Source: an uncultured Oscillospiraceae bacterium
Lineage (GTDB): Bacteria > Bacillota > Clostridia > Oscillospirales > Oscillospiraceae
Assembly (NCBI GenBank): GCA_900758315.1
Contig: CAAERF010000565.1
Location: forward strand, 1 to 5,637
Direction: 5' to 3'
Length of the DNA stretch: 5,637 bases
Position 1 is the first letter of the stretch; each line of letters begins with the position of its first letter. Of this stretch, positions 1-5,561 are shown one piece after another. The notes under the pieces were generated by a model. The model had not been told where the DNA came from. It saw only the letters and a program-made list of their open reading frames with translations, and did not search any database. A program made the translations under genes and the position numbers.

Positions 1-5
1 CCCCA

Positions 6-25
6 CGAGCCTTTGAAAAGGCTCG
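6..25. repeat. Perfect 8-bp hairpin downstream of the operon
   Basis: CGAGCCTT (6-13) and AAGGCTCG (18-25) form an 8-bp perfect stem around the tetraloop TGAA. A smaller dyad, CAAAC/GTTTG with a TTT loop, lies at 29-41. Both sit 12-48 nt beyond the stop codon of the minus-strand MBL-fold gene, so they would be in the 3' end of the operon transcript. On the minus strand the stem is followed by GTGGGG rather than a U-run, so it is not a canonical intrinsic terminator. It could be a 3'-end stabilising stem or one copy of a dispersed palindromic repeat. The left edge of the window prevents a decision. Confidence 0.5.
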
Positions 26-53
26 ACCCAAACTTTGTTTGCGCTGCGCGCCG

Positions 54-1040
54 TTATTGGGTGACGTAGTAGCGCCAGAACTGGCCGTCCCACCGGCGGT
101 CCACCTCACCCCGATCCATCAGGTACTCCAGGTGCGCCAGCGCCTCTCCCACCGCGAACCACTTCTGCGGCGTGGGGAAATCCTCCCAACCCCGGCAGCG
201 AATATCCCAGGTCATATGGGCGGTCAGATCATAGGCGGTCAGCTCCGGCCGGGCCGCCAGCACGGTCAGCGCCTCATCACAGCGCCGCCGGTGGTGGGCG
301 ACGATCTCATCGATCCGCTGCTGGAACCCCTTCTGCACCGTCCGGTGGGCGGGCAGCGGCACCTTCACCGGCAGCTTCCGCACCTGCTCCAACGAGTGGA
401 GGTAGTCTGCCAGCGGGTTGTGGTAGCTGGGCCAGATGGTGATATTGGGCGTGATGTCGAACAGGACGTGGTCCCCCAGCAGGAGGATACCGTGGTCCGG
501 CTCCCACAGCACCATATGTCCCGGCGTGTGGCCGGGCGTGAAGAGGGCCTGGAAGTGGTAGCCGCCGTAGTCGAACCGGTGGCCGTGGGCGATTCCCTCA
601 TACCGGTCACAGGGAATGGGCGCCAGGGTTCGGGCCGGATTGGCGGTCTCCAGTTCCTTCAGCAGCTCCGCCGGGAACCCGTGAGGCAGGAAGAGGTCAT
701 CATAGCTGGCCCAGCGGGCGTCCATGTCAAACCCGGGTCCCGGGAGCCGGGTCCGGTCCACCTCGCTAATGAAAATCCGGCTGGTGGGCGCGAGCAGCTC
801 GGGCGCCAGGCCCGCGTGGTCTGAGTGGAGGTGGGTGAGGAAAATATCCGTATGCGCCATATCCACGCCCAGCTCGGCCAGACCCGCCGTCAGGGCGGTC
901 CGGCACGCCTCCTGCCGGAAGCCCGTATCCACCAGCAGGTTGCGCGGGCCCTGAATCAGGTAGGCGTTGAGATTTTTCAGCGGGTTTTCCGGCAATGGCA
1001 CCGGGATACGATAGATCTGTTCTGCGACCTGTGTGACCAT
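54..1040 (-). CDS. MBL-fold metallo-hydrolase
   Basis: A 328-aa cytoplasmic metallo-beta-lactamase-fold hydrolase, probably binding two Zn ions and hydrolysing an ester, thioester or similar bond; the substrate is unknown. The HxHxDH signature is THLHSDHAG (H70, H72, D74, H75). Other expected metal ligands are H171 in GHTPGH, D190 in LLGDH and H232 in PAHR. Residues about 245-328 form an added C-terminal helical/winged-helix-like region, as in LACTB2-like and other COG0491 hydrolases. No signal peptide is visible. The ATG at 1040 is chosen because AAAGGAA (1054-1048) lies 7 nt upstream; the frame stays open to 1112, but that stretch overlaps the racemase gene and has no better start. It is the last gene of the four-gene operon, 22 nt after the racemase stop. 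The fold is near certain. A glyoxalase II, lactonase or quorum-quenching role cannot be distinguished. Confidence 0.93.
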   Translation of the reverse strand: MVTQVAEQIYRIPVPLPENPLKNLNAYLIQGPRNLLVDTGFRQEACRTALTAGLAELGVDMAHTDIFLTHLHSDHAGLAPELLAPTSRIFISEVDRTRLPGPGFDMDARWASYDDLFLPHGFPAELLKELETANPARTLAPIPCDRYEGIAHGHRFDYGGYHFQALFTPGHTPGHMVLWEPDHGILLLGDHVLFDITPNITIWPSYHNPLADYLHSLEQVRKLPVKVPLPAHRTVQKGFQQRIDEIVAHHRRRCDEALTVLAARPELTAYDLTAHMTWDIRCRGWEDFPTPQKWFAVGEALAHLEYLMDRGEVDRRWDGQFWRYYVTQ

Positions 1041-1062
1041 GGCTCTGTTCCTTTCTCGTGGG

Positions 1063-1764
1063 TCATTCTGCTTCCAGGATGCGGTCCACCAGCGCAGCCA
1101 CGTGGATGGCAACCGTGTCCAGGCACTCCACCGGCGGGTGGGCCACGCTCTGGAAGAGCAGGGGCAGTTCCGTACACCCCAGAATCAGGGCTTCAATGCC
1201 CTCTTCATCCACCATCCGGCGGACAATCTGCAAAAAGGCCGCCTGGGTCTCCGGCTTCACGATGCCCCGCTCCAGCTCATTGGTGATTTTCTCGTTGACA
1301 AACGACCGCTCCCCTTCGTCCGGGGTCACCAGCGTCACGCCAGCCCTCTGGAAGGGCCGATGGTAAAACGCGCCCTCCATGGTAAAACGGGTGCCCAGCA
1401 GCCCCACCTTCTTCTTGTTCCGGCGCACCACCTCCTGACAGGTGGCCTCGACAATGCTGACCAGCGGGATGGGAGACTCCTGCTCCAGCCGGTCAAAGAC
1501 GATGTGGGGCGTGTTGGCGGACAGGGCGCCGAATTCCGCGCCCGCCGCGGCCAGATTGCGGAGGGCTGTCAGGAGATACTCCACCAGCCCGTCATAGTCC
1601 TGCCGCATGCACATGCCCAGAACCTGAAACACGTCCACGCTCTCGATGGTCAGGTTGGGAAACACGTCCCGGCCCAGCCGGTTCTGCACGCCGTAAACGA
1701 TGTCATGGTAATAGGGCACGGTGGACTCCGGCCCCATACCGCCTATCAAACCCAGCTTTTTCAT
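1063..1764 (-). CDS. Aspartate/glutamate racemase family protein (YgeA-like)
   Basis: A 233-aa protein of the PLP-independent aspartate/glutamate racemase family (two pseudo-symmetric Rossmann-like lobes with the active site between them), of normal family length. The N-terminal KKLGLIGGMGPEST motif is characteristic. The second catalytic site is intact (LILGCTELPLL, Cys197). The first site reads LSANTPH, with Ala83 where aspartate racemases have Cys and E. coli YgeA has Thr. Activity may therefore be one-sided, altered or absent, and the substrate cannot be assigned from sequence. The start overlaps the dipeptidase stop as ATGA, and GAGGAGG (1778-1772) lies 7 nt upstream, within the end of the dipeptidase gene, which suggests translational coupling. 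It lies between a PepV-like dipeptidase and an MBL hydrolase under a DauR-type regulator, which fits handling of D- or L-acidic amino acids released from peptides. Family assignment is firm; racemase function is inferred. Confidence 0.92.
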   Translation of the reverse strand: MKKLGLIGGMGPESTVPYYHDIVYGVQNRLGRDVFPNLTIESVDVFQVLGMCMRQDYDGLVEYLLTALRNLAAAGAEFGALSANTPHIVFDRLEQESPIPLVSIVEATCQEVVRRNKKKVGLLGTRFTMEGAFYHRPFQRAGVTLVTPDEGERSFVNEKITNELERGIVKPETQAAFLQIVRRMVDEEGIEALILGCTELPLLFQSVAHPPVECLDTVAIHVAALVDRILEAE

Positions 1765-3188
1765 CCTTCTTCCTCCTCTGTCCGGCGGCAGACCGCCGCG
1801 ATCACATTGGCGTAGATCTTCGCCGCCGTCAGCAGGGCGGAGACTCTGGCCCGCTCATTGGCGCTGTGGAGGCGGGAGTCAAAGTCGAAGTCCCCCATGC
1901 CGAAGGCCACACCGCCGGGAATATCGTGAACGTAAGTACCGCCGCCGATGGCCACACAGCGGCCGGGCCTGCCGGTACAGTCCTCATAGCAGCGGAGCAG
2001 GGTCTGGACGAAGGGGGATTCCTCCTCCACTTCATGGGCGGGGCTCATGGTCCCCTCCACCGCAAAGCCCAGGCTCCGCAGTTGCTCTTCCATCCGGTCC
2101 GCGCAGTTCTCCTGGGTGGCGCAGATGGGCACCCGGGCGTCGAACTGGCCCCGCAAACCGGTACCATCCAGCTCCAGCAGGGACAGGGCTACGGTGATCC
2201 GGCCGGACTTCCCGTCGGACTGGTCGATGCCCAGGGCAGTACCGTGGTTGTCGCCGTGGGGGAATTGTCTGGCCAGACCCTGCAACGCGCGGGTGGAGGG
2301 CTGGTCTGCCAAGGGCAGCCGAGCCAGCAGGTCCAGCAGGGCAGTAATGCCGTTGACGCCCTCATCGGGAGTGGAGGCGTGGGCCTCTCTGCCGGTACAG
2401 TTGAGGGTGACGCCGCCCTGGGCGTCGGTCACCACAAGTTCCGTTCCGGTGGACTGAGCCACTTGGGCTGCAAGCCCTTCCACGTCGGACCGGGACAGTC
2501 CCAACACCACTGCCTGGGCGTTCCGCGGGGCCACATTGACCCGGATGCCGCCGGTGAGGGAGGCCACTCTGGGCAGGGCGGACTCCTCCGGCCAGGACTG
2601 GCGGAAGGTGGGGGCGTAGCGGCCCTTTTCGATGTTAATCACCGGGAATTCGGCGTCCGGCGTGACCGCGCAGGGCGCGTAGGGATGGTGCTCATAGTAG
2701 TAGGCCACATCCCGGGAGCCGGACTCCTCATCGCCGCCCAGAATCAGCTTCACATTGCGCTCCAGCGGGATACCCAGATCCCTGACGCACTCCATGGCCA
2801 GCATGGCAGCCACAGCAGGTCCTTTGTCGTCATCCACGCCCCGTCCGTAGATCAGATCCCCTTCCCGGCGGAGGGTGTAGGGATCGCTGTCCCAGCCGTC
2901 GCCGGGATCCACCACGTCCAGATGGGCGAGGATGTGGAGGCCGTCGGGCCGGTCGTTGAGGTCGGCAGTGACCACATAGCCCTCCACGTTTTCGGTCCGC
3001 AGGCCGGCCTGCTCCGCCAGAGCGGCGGCCACCTCCAGCACCTGGGCAGCGCCCTCACCAAAGGGCTTTCCTGGGCCGGCATCCGGTCCGCCTACGCTGG
3101 GCACCGCCACCAGCTGACCGATCTGCCGGATCAGCTGGTCCTCTTTCCTGTCAATCCACTGCTCAATGGCCTGTTTCCACTGTTTCAT
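1761..3188 (-). CDS. M20-family metallo-dipeptidase, PepV/Sapep-like
   Basis: A 475-aa cytosolic di-metal aminopeptidase of the M20/PepV type (family length about 470 aa), cleaving short peptides, mainly dipeptides. PepV relatives accept N-terminal beta-Ala or D-Ala. Motifs appear in order: AHLDVVDPGDGWDSDP with metal ligand H89 and catalytic-site D91; YGRGVDDDKGP with bridging D120; GGDEESGS with general base E154 and ligand E155; TPDAEFPV with D178; GREAHAS with H270 in the lid domain, which contacts substrate; and LHSANERA with ligand H441. The spacing follows PepV almost residue for residue. The ATG at 3188 is chosen because AGGAGG (3200-3195) lies 6 nt upstream and conserved sequence begins there; the longer open frame to 3278 is only the antisense-like part over the regulator. 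The gene overlaps the regulator by 26 nt and the racemase start by 4 nt. All catalytic residues are present, so it is probably active. Confidence 0.95.
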   Translation of the reverse strand: MKQWKQAIEQWIDRKEDQLIRQIGQLVAVPSVGGPDAGPGKPFGEGAAQVLEVAAALAEQAGLRTENVEGYVVTADLNDRPDGLHILAHLDVVDPGDGWDSDPYTLRREGDLIYGRGVDDDKGPAVAAMLAMECVRDLGIPLERNVKLILGGDEESGSRDVAYYYEHHPYAPCAVTPDAEFPVINIEKGRYAPTFRQSWPEESALPRVASLTGGIRVNVAPRNAQAVVLGLSRSDVEGLAAQVAQSTGTELVVTDAQGGVTLNCTGREAHASTPDEGVNGITALLDLLARLPLADQPSTRALQGLARQFPHGDNHGTALGIDQSDGKSGRITVALSLLELDGTGLRGQFDARVPICATQENCADRMEEQLRSLGFAVEGTMSPAHEVEEESPFVQTLLRCYEDCTGRPGRCVAIGGGTYVHDIPGGVAFGMGDFDFDSRLHSANERARVSALLTAAKIYANVIAAVCRRTEEEEG

Positions 3189-3831
3189 CAGGTTCCTCCT
3201 TCTCTTCTTTGCGCTCCGCCAGCTCGGACAGATACTTATATACGGTGTACCGGGACACGCCCAGCCGCTGGGAGACAAAGGGCACCGATTTCCGGAAGGA
3301 AAAGGCCTCCCGCTGGTTGAGCAGCGCGATCACCTTCAGCCGGTCGGCCTTGTTGAGGGCGTTGACCGGCTTGCCCACTACGGCCAGGCACTCGTCAAAG
3401 AGCTCGCCCAGCCGGTTGTCCCCATTGCGCCAGATGGCACTTTTCAGGTCCTCGTCGGCGCTCATCAGGTCCACCAGGATCCGATTGGCGTAGACCAGGG
3501 AGGAGTAGTCAAAGTTGATGCCCAGGGCCAGGTTGTACTCGTCGGTGATCAGGTGAAAGGTGGAGCTTTTGATCTGTTGCCCGGAGGGAGTTGTGGCGTA
3601 AAGGTTGACAAAATCGGACTCCAGTGCGGTCTGGTCCAGCTCCTGTCCCACCCCGAGGATGTCCATGGTGGAGCCCACCCCACGGCCGGACACGTGGCCG
3701 TTGTAGATGGAGAGGATGGGGTGTTCCGGCACGCTCATGTCGTGTACCAGGGTCTCGCAGGAGGATCCGAACATCTGGGCGATGCCCCGCGCGGTCCGAT
3801 CCAGAAATTCAAAGGCTTCTTCGTATGTCAT
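3163..3831 (-). CDS. YheO/DauR-family transcriptional regulator (PAS_6 + HTH_22)
   Basis: A 222-aa regulator. Residues about 10-115 match the YheO-type PAS-like sensor domain: GSSCETLVHDM, then HPILSIYNGHVSGRGVG, and a core ending NLALGINFDYS. Residues about 165-203 are the DauR-type helix-turn-helix (FSFRKSVPFVSQRLGVSRYTVYKYL), followed by an acidic, lysine-rich tail. Family members include DauR, which represses D-arginine catabolism genes in Pseudomonas; the ligand here is unknown. The ATG at 3831 is supported by AAAGGAAGG (3844-3836) just upstream, a promoter 30-60 nt further up, and the start of recognisable homology. The frame is open to 4032, but that extension would run through the promoter. 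The gene is first in the operon and its 3' end overlaps the dipeptidase start by 26 nt, so it probably controls its own operon. Confidence 0.93.
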   Translation of the reverse strand: MTYEEAFEFLDRTARGIAQMFGSSCETLVHDMSVPEHPILSIYNGHVSGRGVGSTMDILGVGQELDQTALESDFVNLYATTPSGQQIKSSTFHLITDEYNLALGINFDYSSLVYANRILVDLMSADEDLKSAIWRNGDNRLGELFDECLAVVGKPVNALNKADRLKVIALLNQREAFSFRKSVPFVSQRLGVSRYTVYKYLSELAERKEEKEEPDETVETGH

Positions 3832-3868
3832 AGGACCTTCCTTTCTCTTCGACAGTCTTTTCTCTGCT

Positions 3869-3896
3869 ATGGTAACACAGATCCACGGAATGTCAA
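3869..3896 (-). promoter_or_regulatory. Sigma-A-type promoter of the regulator operon
   Basis: On the minus strand a perfect -35 TTGACA (3896-3891) is separated by 16 nt from TACCAT (3874-3869), which matches the -10 consensus at four of six positions and is preceded by TGT, an extended -10 element. Transcription would start near 3862, giving a leader of about 30 nt before the regulator ATG at 3831. This is the only strong promoter seen for the four-gene operon. Confidence 0.7.
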
Positions 3897-3900
3897 CCGT

Positions 3901-3920
3901 GTGCAAACTGTCAACTGCAC
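3901..3920. promoter_or_regulatory. Candidate operator dyad beside the -35 box
   Basis: GTGCA (3901-3905) and TGCAC (3916-3920) form an inverted repeat with a 10-nt spacer, starting 4 nt upstream of the -35 hexamer on the minus strand. Within it is TGTCAAC (3909-3915), a direct repeat of the TGTCAAC containing the -35 (3891-3897), 18 nt apart. The position and symmetry suit binding by a dimeric HTH protein such as the adjacent regulator. The arms are only 5 bp, so this could be chance. Confidence 0.35.
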
Positions 3921-4162
3921 CGTTCCGGACCGGCGCACTGGCCTGCGTCCCTTCGTTCATTTTGCCGAAAAACAGACTGCTTTCGCCATTTTGCCCAGAG
4001 GTTTCCCGGTTCCGGTTTTCCTTTTCCTGCAAAAAAACGGTAATTCTCTCTCTGATTCCCTTTTTTCGCCCGATTTCTATGGCAAATTTCCACAGTTTCC
4101 AACACTCTATTTTGTGAAAAATGTAAAATCATCTTTTTGCACAAAAAAATTTTGCGAACCGG
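3921..4162. other. AT-rich intergenic stretch without a recognisable gene
   Basis: This part of the divergent spacer has T- and A-rich runs, for example around 4056-4066 and 4142-4153, and no ORF with a plausible ribosome binding site. A frame on the minus strand (4144-3911) and the upstream extension of the regulator frame are open here, but both look non-coding. The A/T tracts just before the radical SAM promoter could act as an UP-like element. Nothing else is supported. Confidence 0.6.
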
Positions 4163-4191
4163 TGTCCATTTCCCTTTTGTTATGCTATAAT
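4163..4191 (+). promoter_or_regulatory. Extended -10 promoter for the radical SAM gene
   Basis: A perfect -10 TATAAT (4186-4191) is preceded by TGC, giving the extended TGn-TATAAT form. The best -35 at 17-nt spacing is TGTCCA (4163-4168), only three of six matches, so the extended -10 probably carries the promoter. Transcription would begin near 4198, giving an mRNA leader of about 165-168 nt before the ATG at 4366. Confidence 0.75.
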
Positions 4192-4197
4192 GGATTC

Positions 4198-4309
4198 AGC
4201 ACAATTTCTAGTGGGTAGAGTTTTGGCCCTTTATCGCGGCAGCAAAACTCCGCCAAACTATATTTCGGTACACCCGCCGGATTGCCGGGGAGCTTTCCGG
4301 CGCCCTTTT
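4198..4309 (+). promoter_or_regulatory. Structured 5' leader of the radical SAM mRNA (unidentified)
   Basis: Hairpin 1 spans 4209-4260: TAGT/ACTA and GG/CC at the base, an 8-bp perfect core GAGTTTTG (4218-4225) with CAAAACTC (4243-4250), and GCC/GGC at the top around a 9-nt loop. TTTGGC (4222-4227) can instead pair with GCCAAA (4252-4257). Hairpin 2 uses CCGGCG (4297-4302) as the 3' arm, pairing with either CGCCGG (4275-4280) or GCCGG (4284-4288), and is followed by CCCTTTTA, a weak terminator-like tail. Alternative pairings of this kind suggest a cis-regulatory RNA or attenuator. I do not recognise a known riboswitch class, and no covariation can be assessed here. Confidence 0.4.
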
Positions 4310-4342
4310 ATGTATCATTTCTATTTCTACTGGAAGAAGTAA
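4310..4342 (+). CDS. Possible 10-residue aromatic leader peptide (uORF)
   Basis: ATG at 4310 opens a short frame, MYHFYFYWKK, ending at TAA 4340-4342, 23 nt before the radical SAM start. Six of the ten residues are Tyr, Phe or Trp, and one more is His. It could be a ribosome-stalling leader peptide, or speculatively a minimal substrate peptide. There is no ribosome binding site at normal distance: GGGGAG at 4287-4292 lies 17 nt upstream, inside a predicted hairpin. The spacer is pyrimidine-rich, which by itself yields Phe/Tyr/Ser codons, so a chance frame is quite possible. Confidence 0.2.
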   Translation: MYHFYFYWKK

Positions 4343-4365
4343 GAATCGAAAGGCAGGCATCTTTT

Positions 4366-5250
4366 ATGACCAAGTATCCATACAAAACCCGTGAGGGCGG
4401 CGCTACCGTCACCATTTTCGTCCCCTACGACTGCGGCAACAACTGCCCCTTCTGCATCAACAAGCAGGAGTACGCAAATCCTGTGGGCTTCAGCCTGGAG
4501 AAGATCTGCGAGAGCATCCGCACCATGGACAGCATCACCCCCAAGTGTGACTTCGTCTTTACCGGCGGCGAGCCCTTTGCCGATCTGGACGCCCTCCAGA
4601 CTATGCTGGACCAGATTCCCCCCACCCACAGAATCTTCATCAACACCACCCTCCCCACCCTCAATGGCGTGACTGAGGACGACCTGGTGGCTTTCACTGA
4701 GAAGAACAAGGACAAGATCACCTGCATCAACTGCTCCAGACACGTGGTCAAGTACGTGGCCGAGTGCAGCGATGAGATTTTCGGCCGTATCGCCGTTCCC
4801 GTCCGCGTGAACTGCGTCCTCTACAAGGACTATCCCAAGGAAAACCTGATCCCCTATCTGGAGCGGTTTAAGCCCTACGGCGTCTCCATCCAGTTCCGCT
4901 TTGACTACACCGACACCACCCCCGAAAACCTGTACGAGGAAGAGTCCGACAAGATCCTCCACGATCTGAAGGAAGTGTTCCACTACACCGGTATGGATGG
5001 TTGCCGGATGCGCTGCGGCTATCACTTCGACTATGAGGGCGTTGAGCTGACCTACCACAAGACTCTGCCCTACTCCACCATCGAAGAGACCGACGAAAAT
5101 GGCCAGACCTACAACATCCTGTACGACATCATCGTCAAGCAGACCGGCGAGATCCACTCCGACTGGGACGGCACCGTCATGGACGTGGACGCTTACCGCA
5201 ACGTGGTCTTTGAGCCCTATGACCTGGTGGTCCGGGAAGGTTACATCTAA
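4366..5250 (+). CDS. Radical SAM protein of unknown substrate
   Basis: A 294-aa radical SAM enzyme. The [4Fe-4S]/SAM motif CxxxCxxC is at C23, C27 and C30 (DCGNNCPFC), and the SAM-binding GGEP motif follows at 67-70 (FTGGEPFAD). The N-terminal two-thirds fits a standard radical SAM partial barrel. Residues about 215-294 (GYHFDYEGVELTYHK, later GEIHSDWDGT) form a C-terminal extension with no further cluster-type Cys motif, although C120/C123 and C213/C217 are notable pairs. It does not match the viperin, QueE, MoaA or SPASM patterns I know. The ATG at 4366 is preferred over an in-frame ATG at 4282 because the latter lies in a structured, non-conserved leader; AAAGG (4349-4353) and AGG (4355-4357) upstream give a moderate ribosome binding site. 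Heavy use of AAC, TAC, GAC, ATC, TTC and AAG suggests good expression. The gene is flanked by its own promoter and terminator. Confidence 0.93.
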   Translation: MTKYPYKTREGGATVTIFVPYDCGNNCPFCINKQEYANPVGFSLEKICESIRTMDSITPKCDFVFTGGEPFADLDALQTMLDQIPPTHRIFINTTLPTLNGVTEDDLVAFTEKNKDKITCINCSRHVVKYVAECSDEIFGRIAVPVRVNCVLYKDYPKENLIPYLERFKPYGVSIQFRFDYTDTTPENLYEEESDKILHDLKEVFHYTGMDGCRMRCGYHFDYEGVELTYHKTLPYSTIEETDENGQTYNILYDIIVKQTGEIHSDWDGTVMDVDAYRNVVFEPYDLVVREGYI

Positions 5251-5268
5251 TCGAAACGCAAAATTTCC

Positions 5269-5297
5269 CCCCTGTCGCCTGTTGCGGCAGGGGTTTT
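5269..5297 (+). terminator. Intrinsic terminator after the radical SAM gene
   Basis: CCCCTGTCGC (5269-5278) pairs with GCGGCAGGGG (5284-5293) in a 10-bp stem with one T-G wobble and the loop CTGTT, followed by TTTT (5294-5297) and a further pyrimidine-rich tail. It begins 18 nt after the TAA stop. An A-run (5260-5263) a few bases before the stem could allow weak function on the minus strand too. Confidence 0.88.
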
Positions 5298-5496
5298 CCC
5301 TTGTTTGAGAACGCCTGAGGCGAAAAAAACACATAGTCTGCAAAACACTGTGGATTTGCTGTGCATTTGGTCTGCGGAACGCCCTCTTTATCGGTAACTG
5401 GTCCCATGGTCAGTCTCCCGCTCTGCTCTCCGCTTCCATTGCCGCCGGTCCCCTTCTGTTTTCACAAAAAAGCAATTTCCTTTTTCTTTTTCCCGC

Positions 5497-5520
5497 TCAC
5501 ACTCCTTTTCACACTCCTTC
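5497..5520. repeat. 12-bp tandem repeat, two copies
   Basis: TCACACTCCTTT (5497-5508) is followed directly by TCACACTCCTTC (5509-5520), 11 of 12 identical. On the minus strand it encodes the doubled KECE unit of the low-complexity fragment. It belongs to a pyrimidine-rich tract that starts near 5476. Confidence 0.8.
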
Positions 5521-5525
5521 TCTGT

Positions 5526-5561
5526 ATCAGGTTCTGGATCAGGTTCAGGATCAGGATCGGT
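5526..5561. repeat. Imperfect hexamer array (ATCAGG/TTCAGG), six units
   Basis: Six consecutive 6-bp units of the form ATCAGG, TTCTGG, ATCAGG, TTCAGG, ATCAGG, ATCGGT. The 6-bp period is two codons and gives the alternating Asp-Pro/Glu-Pro run on the minus strand. This is consistent with slippage-driven growth of a coding repeat. Confidence 0.75.

Noticed and set aside
39..824. 261-codon open frame on the plus strand
   Set aside because: Antisense to the MBL-fold hydrolase. It carries no motif, and its start lies in the dyad region with no ribosome binding site.
1866..3320. 484-codon open frame on the plus strand
   Set aside because: It is antisense to the dipeptidase, whose catalytic motifs are all intact. 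The translation is rich in Gly, His, Val and Gln as expected of a GC-rich antisense shadow, with no recognisable domain.
3832..4032. N-terminal extension of the regulator by 67 codons
   Set aside because: It would contain the TTGACA/-10 promoter and the candidate operator. The ATG at 3831 has a good ribosome binding site and begins where family similarity begins.
3911..4144. 77-codon minus-strand frame in the intergenic region
   Set aside because: No clear ribosome binding site, AT-rich composition, Lys/Arg/Asn-rich translation without motifs, and overlap with the promoter-proximal region of the regulator.
4198..4309. Known riboswitch (SAM, preQ1, T-box, yybP-ykoY, cobalamin) in the leader
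   Set aside because: I looked for the conserved core sequences of these classes and found none convincingly. GGGGAGCT at 4287-4294 superficially recalls the yybP-ykoY start but lacks the rest.
4366..4500. Prokaryotic viperin (antiviral radical SAM) identity
   Set aside because: The cluster motif region here is DCGNNCPFC, not the viperin-type CNYxCGFCFH, and the rest does not resemble viperin.
4327..5343. 338-codon open frame on the minus strand
   Set aside because: Antisense to the radical SAM gene and running across its terminator hairpin. The translation is repetitive in Val, Gly, Asp and Leu and has no motif; its codons mirror the biased codons of the real gene.
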